From: Fodinibacter luteus
GTDB lineage: Bacteria > Actinomycetota > Actinomycetes > Actinomycetales > Dermatophilaceae
NCBI RefSeq assembly: GCF_039541575.1
Contig: NZ_BAABGM010000001.1
Span: 369,366-433,365, forward strand
Length of the DNA stretch: 64,000 bases
Direction: 5' to 3'
Part shown: positions 48,175-58,091 of the stretch, one piece after another
Numbering within the stretch: position 1 is the first letter of the stretch
Layout: every line of letters begins with the position of its first letter
Notes under the pieces: generated by a model
Told to the model about the DNA's origin: nothing
The model's input: the letters and a program-made list of their open reading frames with translations, nothing else
The model's database searches: none
Program-made: the position numbers and the translations under genes

Positions 48175-49385
48175 GGCGTCTCGGCCACCTCGGATGCCGG
48201 CTCGGGGGCCTGCTCGGGGGAGGGCGCCGTCGGCGGTTCGCTGCTGCCGGGGGGCCGAGCCGCTCGGTCCGGCGTGTCGCCCGCCGAGGGCGGTGGGGTG
48301 CCGAGGATGCCCTCGCTTCGCAGCCGCCCGAACGCGTTGACGGCGGCCGAGGTGAGCGGTGCTGCCAGCACGGCTCCCATGACGCCGAACAGCATGGTCG
48401 CGGTGGTCACGGTGAGCAGCACGGCGAGGGGGTGCAGCCGCAGCCGGGTGCCGAAGGCGAACGGCTCGACGACGTTCTGGATGGTGTTGTTCGCGAGCAG
48501 GACGATGGCGAGCATGGCCACGGCATCCCCGAGCCCACCGGACCCGTAGGCGATCAGGGTCGCGAAGGCGCCGGCCACGAAGGCCCCGATGTAGGGCACG
48601 TAGCTCGTCACGAACGACACCAGCGCGATCGTCGCGGCGAGGGGGACGCCGAGCGCCCAGGCGCCCACGAACACGACGGCGGCGTTGGCCGCGCCGATGA
48701 TCGTCAGGCCCATGGCGTAGCCGCGGAAGGCCAGCACCGTGTCGTCCAGGATGTCGCGGCCGATCTCCGGCGGCAGGCCGACGTGACGGGTCGTCCACCC
48801 GGTGATCTGGGACCAGTCCTTGAGCAGGAACAGCAGCATGAACAGGGCCAACACACAGCCCACGACCAAGCCGCTCGCGGAGCTGAACAGCGACCCGAGC
48901 ACCCCGTGGACCAGCAGGCTGACGACGCCCTGCGCGAGGTCCCCCAGCTCGCTCGTGCCCTCGGCCGAACCGGTGGCCGCGGTGTCGGCCTGCTGCAACG
49001 AGCTCCCGACCTGCGCCCAGATCTCGTCGCTCTGGCTGACCAGCCCGCCCACGATGACCGCGACGACCGCGACGACGATGGCCAGGCTGGCGATGAGCAC
49101 CAGGGTGGCTCCGAGCCACCGAGGAACCCGCCACCGCTCGAGGCGATCGGTGAGGGGCACCAGCAGGGCCGCCAGCACGGCGGCGATCGCCAGCGGGATG
49201 GCGACCTCCGCGACCAGGGCCGTGAGCAGGAGGACCACCACCAGGGCGCCCACCACCCCGATGAAGAGCCAGGCGGTCATGCCCACGGTCCGGAACCACG
49301 GGGTGGTCTGCGCAGTGGTGAGTCCTCGCTGGGCGGCGGCCTTCACCCCGTGATGGCCAGAGCCATCCTGGTCCAGCGTCGCCAT
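48171..49385 (-). CDS. AI-2E family transporter
   Basis: 404 residues, seven to eight membrane helices. Typical family features: AIAAVLAALLVPLTDRLERW, SLLVHGVLGSLFSSASGLVV, and the C-terminal SYVPYIGAFVAGAFATLIAY followed by NTIQNVVEPFAFGTRL and HPLAVLLTVTTA. Some members export autoinducer-2 or act as Na+/H+ antiporters; the role here is unknown. The C-terminal 45 residues are a disordered Pro/Glu-rich tail. Confidence 0.92.
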   Translation of the reverse strand: MATLDQDGSGHHGVKAAAQRGLTTAQTTPWFRTVGMTAWLFIGVVGALVVVLLLTALVAEVAIPLAIAAVLAALLVPLTDRLERWRVPRWLGATLVLIASLAIVVAVVAVIVGGLVSQSDEIWAQVGSSLQQADTAATGSAEGTSELGDLAQGVVSLLVHGVLGSLFSSASGLVVGCVLALFMLLFLLKDWSQITGWTTRHVGLPPEIGRDILDDTVLAFRGYAMGLTIIGAANAAVVFVGAWALGVPLAATIALVSFVTSYVPYIGAFVAGAFATLIAYGSGGLGDAVAMLAIVLLANNTIQNVVEPFAFGTRLRLHPLAVLLTVTTATMLFGVMGAVLAAPLTSAAVNAFGRLRSEGILGTPPPSAGDTPDRAARPPGSSEPPTAPSPEQAPEPASEVAETP

Positions 49386-49475
49386 GGCAGCCTCCTCGTC
49401 CGTGCCCCTCGATCGTCTCCAGCCGCTCGGGCGAGGTCATCCTCCCGACCGGATGAGAAACGCGGACGTCCGTGC

Positions 49476-51695
49476 TCAGGTGCCGGGCGGCGACTCCACG
49501 AGCCCGAGCGTCCGGGCCCGGTCGACGGCCGCGTTGCGCGACGTGGTGCCGAGCTTGCGGTAGATCGCGAGCGCGTGCGTCTTCACGGTGTTCTGCGAGA
49601 CGAAGAGATGGGCACCGATCTCCGGGAACGTGAGCCGGCTCGGTAGGTACTGCAGCACCCGCAGCTCTGCCGGGGTCAGCGTGCCCGGGGCGATGCCCTC
49701 GACATGGACGTCGTGCAGCAGGGTCTCGGTGGAGGCCAGGAAGTCCTCGAGGACGGTTCCGGCGAGGTCGGCGCCCATGTGTTCTCTCGCCTCGGCGCAC
49801 AGCGTCCTGGCCAGCCCGGCGTCACCGAGCAGCAGGGCCACGCGCGCCTGGACCAGGGGCCCGGCGACAGCGAACCACGGAGCGATCTGGCGCACCTGCC
49901 CGGTCAGTCGACGGGCCGCGCCCAGGGTGACCCGCGCGTCGTTCTTGCTGCCCCGGGCTGCCTGGAGCAGTGAGATCGCCGTGACGCACATCGCCGACGT
50001 GGCCAGCCGGTCGAGGTCGTGGGCGCGCACCAGGTCGGCCGCCCGGGCGATCAGGGGCGCACCCCGGGCCCAGTCGTCGCCCATCAGGGCGACGAGGCCC
50101 TGCCACGCCAGCGAGTTCGCCTCGACGACGTGCACGCCCAGAGCACTCGCCAGCCGCCCCCCCTCGCGCAGGCTCGCGACCCCGAGCTCGGGGCGTCGGG
50201 TGAGGATCAGGGCGACACCTTCGTTGAGGAACGAGGCCGCCCGGAACCCGGAGTCCTTGGGTAGGCACCGCTGGATGCCCCGGCACAGCTCGATGGTGCC
50301 CTCGAGGCCCAGGTCCCCGACGGTGACGTGGATGGCGGCCAGGGAGGCCGAGTAGGCGTCCTCCCTCGCCTGGGTCTGCCAGTCGGCCCCGGCGTGACCG
50401 TCGGCCGTGAGCAGCCACCGCGTCATCCGGGCCGGGTCACCGGCCTGGAGCGCGAGCCAGGCCGATGAGAGGGTCAGCCACGGGTCGGAGGCGATCTGGC
50501 GGTCGTCGAGCCCGTCGAGCCAGGCGCGCAGCCGGTCGGGGTGACCCGAGGCGATGCAGGCCGGGACCCCGGCCCAGACCAACCGGCTCACTCGGGGCAG
50601 GTCGCCCGCGGCCTGCGCGTGCCGGATCGCGGCATCCCAGTCACCCGCGGCCTCGTACCAGCTGCTGGCGCGTGTGTGCAGCTCGGGCTCGAGCCAAGGC
50701 TCCTGCTCGGTCAGATCCACCCGCAGGGCGTCGGTGAGGAGGTGGTGGTAGCGGTAGAGCTGCCCGGTGCCGTCGAGCGGCACCACGAGCTGCAACCGCT
50801 GGGCCAGGTCGGCGAGCAGGCGCGCCGAGTCGCGGCGCTGGACGAGGGCGTCGCACAGGTGCACGTCGAGCTCGTCGACGACCGACGTGCGTCGCAGGAA
50901 CTCGCAGGTGCGAGGTGGGAGGCCGGTGAGCACCTCGCCGCGGATGTAGTCGAGCACGTAACGGTCCGAGCCCTTGGGCGCGACCGCGGGGACGCGCCCG
51001 GAACCCTGGCCCTCCGCGGCCAGCGCCATCAGGTAGAGGCCGACCGGCCATCCCTCCGAGCGTTCCACGACGTCGCGCGCCTGGACCTTGGTCAGCGGGA
51101 CGCCGAGGGTCGCGAGCAGGTGAAGGCCCTCGGAGTCGTGGAACGCCAGGTCTGCGGCCCCGACGTCGACGAGGCGTCCCTCCGCGCGGGCCCGGGCGAC
51201 CGCCTCCGGCAGCTTCTCGCGACTCAGCACGGCGAGCTGCGACCCCGGGGGGATCCCTCGGGCGACGGCGTGGAGCACCTCGTGGCAGTCGGGGTCGACG
51301 AGCAGGTGGATGTCGTCGACCACCACCACGTAGGGAGCGGGCGGTGACGCGGCCAGCCCGCTCAGCGCCGGGAGGGCCACGGCGGAGAACCGCGGTTCGC
51401 TGGCGGTGATGACGGCCCGGGTGCCGCCGGCATCCGCGCCGACCGACTCCAGCGCATCCACGAGGCGGAGCGCGAGCGTCGCCGGGTCGTCCATGAAGCG
51501 ACCCACCCGCACGAGGGCGTGCGGCCGGGTGTCCTGCTCGGCCCACTGGGCGGCCAGGGTGGTCTTGCCGAAACCGGCCCCGGCGCTCACCACGACCAGC
51601 GGGACGTCGGCCGAGTCCGCCAGGCGCCTGAGCAGGGAGGATCGCTGGATGTGGGCGGCGGGGACCGCCGTCGTGTCGCTGCCGGTTTCGCGCAC
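49476..51695 (-). CDS. MalT-like LuxR-family regulator with STAND ATPase
   Basis: 739 residues. N-terminal P-loop SAGAGFGKTTLAAQWAE, then YVVVVDDIHLL (Walker B), the winged helical region PRTCEFLRRTSVVDELDVH, a long TPR-like helical middle, and a C-terminal LuxR helix-turn-helix (LTPAELRVLQYLPSRLT then SQNTVKTHALAIYRKLG). The architecture is that of MalT/LAL regulators, which bind a small inducer. Start GTG with TACGAT a few bases upstream, probably leaderless. Located upstream of the AI-2E operon on the same strand. Confidence 0.92.
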   Translation of the reverse strand: MRETGSDTTAVPAAHIQRSSLLRRLADSADVPLVVVSAGAGFGKTTLAAQWAEQDTRPHALVRVGRFMDDPATLALRLVDALESVGADAGGTRAVITASEPRFSAVALPALSGLAASPPAPYVVVVDDIHLLVDPDCHEVLHAVARGIPPGSQLAVLSREKLPEAVARARAEGRLVDVGAADLAFHDSEGLHLLATLGVPLTKVQARDVVERSEGWPVGLYLMALAAEGQGSGRVPAVAPKGSDRYVLDYIRGEVLTGLPPRTCEFLRRTSVVDELDVHLCDALVQRRDSARLLADLAQRLQLVVPLDGTGQLYRYHHLLTDALRVDLTEQEPWLEPELHTRASSWYEAAGDWDAAIRHAQAAGDLPRVSRLVWAGVPACIASGHPDRLRAWLDGLDDRQIASDPWLTLSSAWLALQAGDPARMTRWLLTADGHAGADWQTQAREDAYSASLAAIHVTVGDLGLEGTIELCRGIQRCLPKDSGFRAASFLNEGVALILTRRPELGVASLREGGRLASALGVHVVEANSLAWQGLVALMGDDWARGAPLIARAADLVRAHDLDRLATSAMCVTAISLLQAARGSKNDARVTLGAARRLTGQVRQIAPWFAVAGPLVQARVALLLGDAGLARTLCAEAREHMGADLAGTVLEDFLASTETLLHDVHVEGIAPGTLTPAELRVLQYLPSRLTFPEIGAHLFVSQNTVKTHALAIYRKLGTTSRNAAVDRARTLGLVESPPGT

Positions 51696-51763
51696 GTCGT
51701 GATCGTATGTCCACCCCACCCCAGCCCGATGGTGGTTCCACGCGACGGGCAGTGGACTACGAC

Positions 51764-52900
51764 TCAGTCGGTGATGAGCGCGTCGGCCCACCAGGCCGGC
51801 GGGGGCTTGGGTGCCGACATCGGCGGCCCGGTGATCTGCGTCGGGCCGACGACGGGCCAGGCGTACGCGTCGATGGTGGCCTGACCGGTGACGATGCCCT
51901 CCTTGGTGATGGTGAAGCGGGTGAGGTCCTGGGCGATGGTGACCGGGCCGTCGTACCGGGTGCGCATCTCGTCCATGACCGGGCCGACCGTCTCGTGGTC
52001 GACGGCGAGGTGCCACATGACCGACATCCGGGCGCCGGCGCGGGCGAACACGCCCCCGACGGCCGCCGGGCTGGTGTGCACGCCGTTGACGACCTGCTCG
52101 GCGAACGCCAGCGGCACGCCGGCCTTCTGGGCGAAGACGCTGGCCGCGGGGAAGGTCTCGTGGATCAGCAGGTCGGCCCCGTCGCACGCGTGGACGAGGG
52201 TGTGGCTGGGCCGGGTGTCGCCGGAGAAGACGACGCTCAGCCCGTTGTAGTCGAGTCGGTACCCGACGGCTCCGTTGAGGATGTGGATGACGGGAAACGA
52301 CGAGATCCGGACCCCGTTGCGGTCGTAGACGGTCGACGTGGTCTCGAAGGGCACCTCGGTGACCTCGGTGTGGGCGCCGGACTGGCCGGGGTGGCCACAG
52401 AGCGACTCGGTGTCCCAGGCGTGGGCCGCCTCAAGGTGCTCGGCGTAGGCGCGGGTGCCGAGCTCGGGCCGCTCCCCGCCGGGGCCCCACACCTCGACCG
52501 GGTCGCGCCGGCCGCCCTTGGCCATGCTCCACACCAGGGTCGGCACATCGCCCACGTGGTCGGCGTGCAGGTGGGTCAGGAAGACCTTGGTCGTGTCGGT
52601 CACGGGGAGGTGCAGGCCGTTGAAGTTGGCCAGCGACCCCGAGCCGAGGTCGAAGAAGAAGAAGTCGCCCTGCTCGTTGCCGACCTCCATCAGCACCGAG
52701 GCCGATCCCTGGGAGCGGTTCACGAAGGGGTCGCCGCTGCCCAGGATCGTCACCCGGATCGCCCCGTCGGGGACCGGGCCGCCCCCCACGACGTCGGACG
52801 GCTCCGCGGTCTCGGGTGGGTTCGCGACGACGGGTGTGGTGGTCAGCGCCTCGCCGCCGTCGTAGGCGAGCTCGGTCAGGTCGTTGATCTCTGATTTCAT
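51764..52900 (-). CDS. metallo-beta-lactamase-fold hydrolase
   Basis: 378 residues. Zinc-binding motif LTHLHADHVGDV, then FSGDTRPS and a distal HLAVDHE. The ILGSGDPFVNRSQGSAS start is like RNase Z/arylsulfatase-type members. It also resembles the MBL hydrolase named GntH in guanitoxin clusters, but without other gnt genes I would not use that name. The first 45 residues are a polar leader. Cytoplasmic. Confidence 0.85.
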   Translation of the reverse strand: MKSEINDLTELAYDGGEALTTTPVVANPPETAEPSDVVGGGPVPDGAIRVTILGSGDPFVNRSQGSASVLMEVGNEQGDFFFFDLGSGSLANFNGLHLPVTDTTKVFLTHLHADHVGDVPTLVWSMAKGGRRDPVEVWGPGGERPELGTRAYAEHLEAAHAWDTESLCGHPGQSGAHTEVTEVPFETTSTVYDRNGVRISSFPVIHILNGAVGYRLDYNGLSVVFSGDTRPSHTLVHACDGADLLIHETFPAASVFAQKAGVPLAFAEQVVNGVHTSPAAVGGVFARAGARMSVMWHLAVDHETVGPVMDEMRTRYDGPVTIAQDLTRFTITKEGIVTGQATIDAYAWPVVGPTQITGPPMSAPKPPPAWWADALITD

Positions 52901-52928
52901 CTCGGGTTCCCTTCGGTGTGGTGCGTCG

Positions 52929-54686
52929 TCATGGTCGGATCCGGTCCGCGAGTGCGTCGGCAACCGATGGATAGGAGTCGTCCAGGCCGGCCAGCTGGTC
53001 GAGGGAGAGCCGGCCCGCGTACTCGCGAACGGGTGCGTGGACCGAGGCGAAGCGGACCTCGACCCCGCTCGAGCGCTGGTCCGCCACGAAGCGGGCGAGG
53101 GCGGTGGCCGAGGTGACGTCGATCTCGTAGGTCGCCTCGAAGTCGAGGACGACCAGGTCGGGCCGCGGGCTGGTCTCGCGGATGCCGCGTCGCAGCTCGT
53201 CGAGGACGGGGTCGACGTTGGCGAAGACCAGGGGCCCGTCGACCCGGACGACGAGCGTGCCCGGCAGCGGCACGGCATCCGGGTAGGCGGTGAGGTCGAC
53301 GAAGCCGCGATCGGGGTGCCGGCCGAGCAGTGCGACGTGTGGCTGCCCCAGGCGCTGCAGGAGCAGGACCAGGCTGAGCACCAGGCCGATGATGATGCCG
53401 GCCGTCACGTCGATGAGGACGACACCGACGAACGCCGACGCCGCGAGCCAGAAGTCGGGCACCCGGATCTGCCGGAGGCGCCAGATCGGCCGGGGGCGGA
53501 TCATGCTGGCCACGGCGTGGATGACGATCGCACCGAGCACGGGCTCGGGCAGCGTGGCGAAGACGCCCGTGAGCAACAGGATGGTGAGCACCACGAGGGC
53601 CGCGGTGGTCACGAAGGACATCGGCGACTTCGACCCGCTGCTCTCCGCGGCCGCGGACTTCGACAGGCTTCCGGCCGGGGGGAAGCCCTGCAGCACACCG
53701 GACCCGATCGAGGCGGCGCCGTACGCGAGCAGCTCGCGGTTCGCGTCGACCGTGGTGCCGTCCTTCGCCGCGTATGCCTTGACCACGGCCAGGCTCTCGG
53801 CGAACCCGACGATGACGACGGTCAGGGCCCCGGGCACCAGGGCGACGACGTGGTCGAGGGTCAGGCCGTCCCACGGCACGAACGCGAACCCCGCCGGGAT
53901 CTCGCCGACCACCGACACCCCGCGGTCCTCGAGTGACAGCAGCGGCACGAGGAGCAGCGACACGACCACGACCACGAGCGCGGCCGGGACCTTGGGTGCG
54001 AACCGGTGCAGCACGAAGAGCAGGACGAGCGCTCCCCCGCCGAGCAGGATGGAAGCGAGGTTCCAGTCGCCGATCTCGCGCAGCAGGCCCCCGAGCTGCT
54101 GGACGGTGTTCCCCTCGGGCTTCTCGAGGCCGACCAGCTTGGGCAGCTGGCCGACGGCGATGTAGAGGCCCAGGCCGACGATGAAGCCATCGAGCACCGG
54201 CTCGGCGAACAGCCGCGACAGGAAGCCCATCCGGAGCAGCCCCAGGGCGATGAAGATGACGCCGACGATCAGGGAGAGCACCGCGGTGAGCAGGATGTAC
54301 TCCTCGCCACCGGCCACCGCGAGGGGAGCGACCACCGTGGCCGTCAGTGCACAGATCGTCGAGCTCGGCCCGACGAACAGCCGGGTCGACGTGCCCAGCC
54401 AGGCGTAGGCCAGCACCGCCAGGGGCACCGCGTACAGCCCGAACTGCGCCGGGACACCGGCGATCGAGGCGTAGGCCATCGCCTCCGGGACCACCAGCGC
54501 CCACAGGGTCAGCCCGGCCACCAGGTCGCGGGTCAACCACGCGCGGCGGTAGCCGGTCAGCCACGCCGGGGGGCCGAGGGCGAGCCGCGGCCGGTCGTCG
54601 CTGTGCTGCGCTGCCTGGACCACCGTCGGGCCTCCTCCGCCTCGATCACCAGTGTTCAGGGGACGCACGCCCGGCACCTCATCCAT
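52929..54686 (-). CDS. SulP-family anion transporter with STAS domain
   Basis: 585 residues. SulP signature near the N-terminus (DLVAGLTLWALVVPEAMAYA), 10-12 membrane helices, and a C-terminal STAS domain (about 450-560; DLVVLDFEATYEIDVTSATA). Substrates in the family include sulfate, bicarbonate and other anions. The start ATG lies inside an inverted repeat that also follows the next SulP gene. Followed within 28 bp by the MBL-fold gene on the same strand. Confidence 0.93.
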   Translation of the reverse strand: MDEVPGVRPLNTGDRGGGGPTVVQAAQHSDDRPRLALGPPAWLTGYRRAWLTRDLVAGLTLWALVVPEAMAYASIAGVPAQFGLYAVPLAVLAYAWLGTSTRLFVGPSSTICALTATVVAPLAVAGGEEYILLTAVLSLIVGVIFIALGLLRMGFLSRLFAEPVLDGFIVGLGLYIAVGQLPKLVGLEKPEGNTVQQLGGLLREIGDWNLASILLGGGALVLLFVLHRFAPKVPAALVVVVVSLLLVPLLSLEDRGVSVVGEIPAGFAFVPWDGLTLDHVVALVPGALTVVIVGFAESLAVVKAYAAKDGTTVDANRELLAYGAASIGSGVLQGFPPAGSLSKSAAAESSGSKSPMSFVTTAALVVLTILLLTGVFATLPEPVLGAIVIHAVASMIRPRPIWRLRQIRVPDFWLAASAFVGVVLIDVTAGIIIGLVLSLVLLLQRLGQPHVALLGRHPDRGFVDLTAYPDAVPLPGTLVVRVDGPLVFANVDPVLDELRRGIRETSPRPDLVVLDFEATYEIDVTSATALARFVADQRSSGVEVRFASVHAPVREYAGRLSLDQLAGLDDSYPSVADALADRIRP

Positions 54687-54696
54687 GGTGGATGAG
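54678..54696. promoter_or_regulatory. inverted repeat CTCATCCA-TGG-TGGATGAG over a start codon
   Basis: Perfect 8-bp arms flanking TGG. It covers the ATG of the SulP gene ending at 52929 and lies 33 bp beyond the stop of the SulP gene at 54729. It could be an operator, a translation-blocking hairpin or a weak attenuator. Confidence 0.4.
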
Positions 54697-54728
54697 GCCT
54701 CGTTGGGGTCGCGGCACGTTCGCGGGCC

Positions 54729-56414
54729 TCAGGAGACGGTGCTGTCGGGAACGGTGCGGCAGGCGTCGACGGCGGCGGTGACGGTGCCGTGGAAGTGGTC
54801 GTTGCCGATGGCGTCGTCGAGGTCGACGGCGGTGAGGCGGTCGCGCAGCTCGACGGTGGCGCGGGCGAGGTGCAGCTCGATGTTGCGTTCGTGCAGCCCG
54901 TCGATCACCTCGCGCAGGGCCACCTCGGCGCTGGCGTCGATGTCGCTGATGAACGAGGCGTCGAGCACGACGTGGTGCACGGGCTTGGGTGCGCCGTCGA
55001 CGGCGGCCCACAGGCGCCGCTTGAAGAAGTGGGCGTTGGCGAAGAACAGCCGGTCCTGGATCCGGTAGACGACCACGCCCGGCGTGACGCCGGCGTCGGG
55101 GTGGTCGACCACGTCGACGTAGCGGTCCTCCTGGTCGGACCAGCCGAGCACGGCGTCGGCGGGTCGGGCTGCGCGGCGGATGATGTCGGCGACCGAGAGC
55201 ACGACCGCGACGATGATGGCCTGGAGCACGCCCACCATGACCACGCAGGCGACGGTGACCGCGGCGATGACGACCTCGACGCGGCTGCTGCGGGCCAGGT
55301 CGCGCCACTGCCCCACGTCGATCAGCTTGGCGGCCGCGTACACGATGACCGCGCCGAGCACCGCGGACGGCAGGTACTGGATGGGGCCGGTGAGGAACAG
55401 CAGGATGACGGTGATGGTGCCGGCCGACGCGATCCCGCTGACCTGGGTGGTCGCCCCCATGTCGTCGTTGACCGCAGTCCGCGAACCGCTCGTTCCCACC
55501 GGGATGCCCTGGGATGCACCGGCAGCGAGCTGGACCACACCGAACGCGAGCAGCTCCTGGTTGGCGTCGACGGTCTCGTGGTGCCGAGCGGCGAACGACC
55601 TCGAGGTGAGGATGGAGTCCGAGAACGCGACGAGGAAAACCGCCACCGCGGCCGCGGCCAGGGTGGCCATGTCGTTCGCAGAGACGTCGGGGACCTCGAG
55701 GTTGGGGAGACCGCTGGGGACCTCGCCGGTGACCGACACGCCTTGCTCGGCCAGATCCAGCGCCCACGAGACCGCGATGCCGAGCACCACGAGCACGAGC
55801 GCACCCGGGAAGCGCTTGTTGACCCGGCCCGCCACGACCAGCAGCGCGACCGAGAGGGCGCTGACGACCACGGTGACACCGTTGGCGTCGCGGAGGTGGG
55901 CCAGGACGTCCACCGCCTCACGGATTGCGCCGTCCTCGTCGCTGGACACCCCGAGGAGCTTGCCGAGCTGGCCCAGGATCAGCACGACGGCCACCCCGGT
56001 GATGTAGCCGACCAGCACGGCCTGGGAGAAGTAGTCGGCGATCCAGCCGAGCCGGGCCACCCGGGCGAGCAGGAAGACCGCGCCGACCAGGATCGCGAGC
56101 ATCGCGGCCAGTGCGGCGTACTCGGGGCTTCCCGCCGCCGCCAGTGGCGCGAGCGCGGTGGCGACGAGCAGCGCGACGGTGCCCTCCGGCCCGACCACGA
56201 CCCGCGGGGCGGACCCGAGGAACGCGTACGCGAGCACGGGCAGCAACAGCGCGTAGAGCCCGGCACTGACGGGCACCCCCGCCAGCTCGGCATACGCCAT
56301 CGACGAGGGCAGCGCCAGGGCGGCGACCGTCACTCCGGCGATCACGTCGGTCCGCAGCCGGCCACCGGAGTAGCCCGACATGGATCGTGCGAACGGTACG
56401 TACCGGGTCGTCAT
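54729..56414 (-). CDS. SulP-family anion transporter with STAS domain (second)
   Basis: 561 residues. SulP motif DVIAGVTVAALALPSSMAYA, about 11 membrane helices, and a STAS domain (about 430-550; VLDASFISDIDASAEVALRE). Only distantly similar to the SulP neighbour, so not a recent duplicate. ATG at 56414 puts the motif at the usual distance; an ATG at 56513 would add 33 residues. The two SulP genes are in tandem and probably co-transcribed. Confidence 0.92.
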   Translation of the reverse strand: MTTRYVPFARSMSGYSGGRLRTDVIAGVTVAALALPSSMAYAELAGVPVSAGLYALLLPVLAYAFLGSAPRVVVGPEGTVALLVATALAPLAAAGSPEYAALAAMLAILVGAVFLLARVARLGWIADYFSQAVLVGYITGVAVVLILGQLGKLLGVSSDEDGAIREAVDVLAHLRDANGVTVVVSALSVALLVVAGRVNKRFPGALVLVVLGIAVSWALDLAEQGVSVTGEVPSGLPNLEVPDVSANDMATLAAAAVAVFLVAFSDSILTSRSFAARHHETVDANQELLAFGVVQLAAGASQGIPVGTSGSRTAVNDDMGATTQVSGIASAGTITVILLFLTGPIQYLPSAVLGAVIVYAAAKLIDVGQWRDLARSSRVEVVIAAVTVACVVMVGVLQAIIVAVVLSVADIIRRAARPADAVLGWSDQEDRYVDVVDHPDAGVTPGVVVYRIQDRLFFANAHFFKRRLWAAVDGAPKPVHHVVLDASFISDIDASAEVALREVIDGLHERNIELHLARATVELRDRLTAVDLDDAIGNDHFHGTVTAAVDACRTVPDSTVS

Positions 56415-57082
56415 CGGGGGGCGGCTCGCCGAGGCGAAGGCGCGGCGCCCTTGGTAGGCCTTCCTGAACGGCTCCACGTCCTCACGGAATCGGACCGGGC
56501 CGGTGCCCGGCATCCTCCGCGGCGGATGAGATCCCGGCGCGGACCTCGCCGCCGGCGACAGGGCCGGGGACGGTGTGCGTCGAGGGGTGGACGTCGGGGG
56601 CCGTCGTGCCCGGCATCCGTGTAACCGTTTCGGGCTGGTCTCGGTGCGTTCCTGTCCGCACCATGGGGGCGCCGGGAAAACCAGTGCGGCGCACCGGCGA
56701 CGGCTCGCCTGGCACTCGCGGTTGGCTGACCTGGTCGGCCTCCGCCTGGCGGTCGACCATCCCGGCTGCCCGTCACGGATCGGAGGAAGCGGTGGAGATC
56801 GTCCCCGGTGTCGGGTTGCCCTGGTGCGACTGGGGCAGACCCTTGAGGACATCGAGGCGGTGGTGGGGCCGGCCGAGGTCACCCCTCGCGGCAAGTCGCC
56901 AGGTTCGCGCTCCAGTCTTGCACTTCGCATCATGCGGGCGACGATCGAGGCTGGGCTGCGCCGTCGTGACCGCTGTCCTGTGTCGCGGCCGCCGGCGCGC
57001 CTGCCACACACGCGAGGCTACGACGCGCACCTTCGACGGAGTTCGCGACGAGGTCCGGTTGGCCTGTCGGTGCCGGGGGTGT
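56415..57082. other. non-coding interval
   Basis: 670 bp upstream of the second SulP gene. Long frames exist on both strands but none has coding-like composition or a start with a ribosome-binding site. Presumably the promoter region of the SulP genes. Confidence 0.4.
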
Positions 57083-57283
57083 TCAGTCGGGGAGCGGGCG
57101 CATGTCGATGACGGAGAGACCGAGGCTGACGAGGCGGGCAAGCATGGTCAGGATGTCGGCTTCGTCTTGTACCGGGCCGAACAGGGCGGTACCACCGGGT
57201 GGGAAGGGGGCGGAGGCCATCTCGGGCACCTGTTCGGCGATGGTGTCCGGCACCGATCCGACGACGATGAACTGGTACCGCAC
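57083..57283 (-). CDS. 66-aa conserved small protein, copy 2
   Basis: Homologue of the protein at 204-404: the same 66-residue length, shared GGTALFGP and MRPLPD end, about 55% identical by eye. GTG start with GGAG 8 nt before it, as in copy 1. An in-frame ATG at 57355 would add an unconserved leader. It lies between an STAS-protein gene and the SulP pair on the same strand. Function unknown. Confidence 0.75.
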   Translation of the reverse strand: MRYQFIVVGSVPDTIAEQVPEMASAPFPPGGTALFGPVQDEADILTMLARLVSLGLSVIDMRPLPD

Positions 57284-57359
57284 GGCATCTCCATCTGTCG
57301 GGTCGTAGCTCGGGCTGCTGAGTGTGCGCGGAGTGGTGGCCGGGCTGGGTTCCACACCG

Positions 57360-57722
57360 CTACGGGGCGGAGCCTTCGCTCAGTCCCAAGTCGTCCCGGA
57401 CGTGCAGCAGGGCCGTGACGCGGGCCATGGTGGGGTGGACGCCGAACGTGTGAACGTCATGCCCGGTTCGTCTCGCGTACCGGGCGAAGCTGGCCAAGGC
57501 ACGGATCGTGGCCGTATCGGCGAAGGTCAGCTCGCTCAGGTCCAGCTGGATGAGCGGGACGGGGTCGTCCTCGACCCTGGGCAAGCTGCGGTCCAGCTGG
57601 TGGACCATCGAGAAGTCGCATTCGCCGTGAATCACGACTCGCAGGTGATGTTCGTCCTTGACTGTCTGGACGCGCAGATTCTCCACGTCATCGCGATCAG
57701 TCAGTGTGACTGGTGGTGCCAT
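57360..57722 (-). CDS. STAS-domain protein (anti-anti-sigma type)
   Basis: 120 residues with one STAS domain: HHLRVVIHGECDFSMVHQL and IQLDLSELTFADTATIRALA. The position of the regulatory Ser/Thr falls at FADTATIR. It could take part in partner switching with the RsbW-like kinase at 63053. An upstream in-frame start would add a leader of unclear quality. Confidence 0.82.
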   Translation of the reverse strand: MAPPVTLTDRDDVENLRVQTVKDEHHLRVVIHGECDFSMVHQLDRSLPRVEDDPVPLIQLDLSELTFADTATIRALASFARYARRTGHDVHTFGVHPTMARVTALLHVRDDLGLSEGSAP

Positions 57723-58091
57723 GGTCGTCCCGACCTCGCCGAGGCAGCCGTCGCACATGCGCAGGACCCCAGGTATCTGATTCGCCGGGAACGGCGCTGC
57801 CATGGGTGGCCACGCTCGAAGACCTCTCGGTACTCTCCTCTTACCCGGGTCTGCGGCCAGCATGCATTCGCCTGGTCACTTTCGGCCTTCGTTGCTCGTC
57901 GCGGCGCCGGGTCGCCAGCATGGATGCAATGGAACGCCCGACTGAAGACTTGCGCGCCCACGCGCCACCTCCTCGATCCCGCCCTGACCGCGTGGGAATC
58001 TCCCCTGTGACGGCCGTGCACCCTCCTGCAGCCAGTGGCTCGCGACCCGTGCTGCGATCGTGGACACCCGGTTGTTGACCACCGAGGTCCC

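Noticed and set aside
48432..49646. 404-codon plus-strand frame
   Set aside because: Antisense to the AI-2E-family gene and regulator end; composition typical of a shadow frame.
51764..52900. Guanitoxin biosynthesis gene gntH
   Set aside because: The MBL-fold protein resembles that group in its N-terminal motif, but no other guanitoxin gene is near, so only the fold is annotated.
54789..56624. 611-codon open frame on the plus strand
   Set aside because: Antisense to the second SulP transporter; Asp/His/Arg-biased with no domain.
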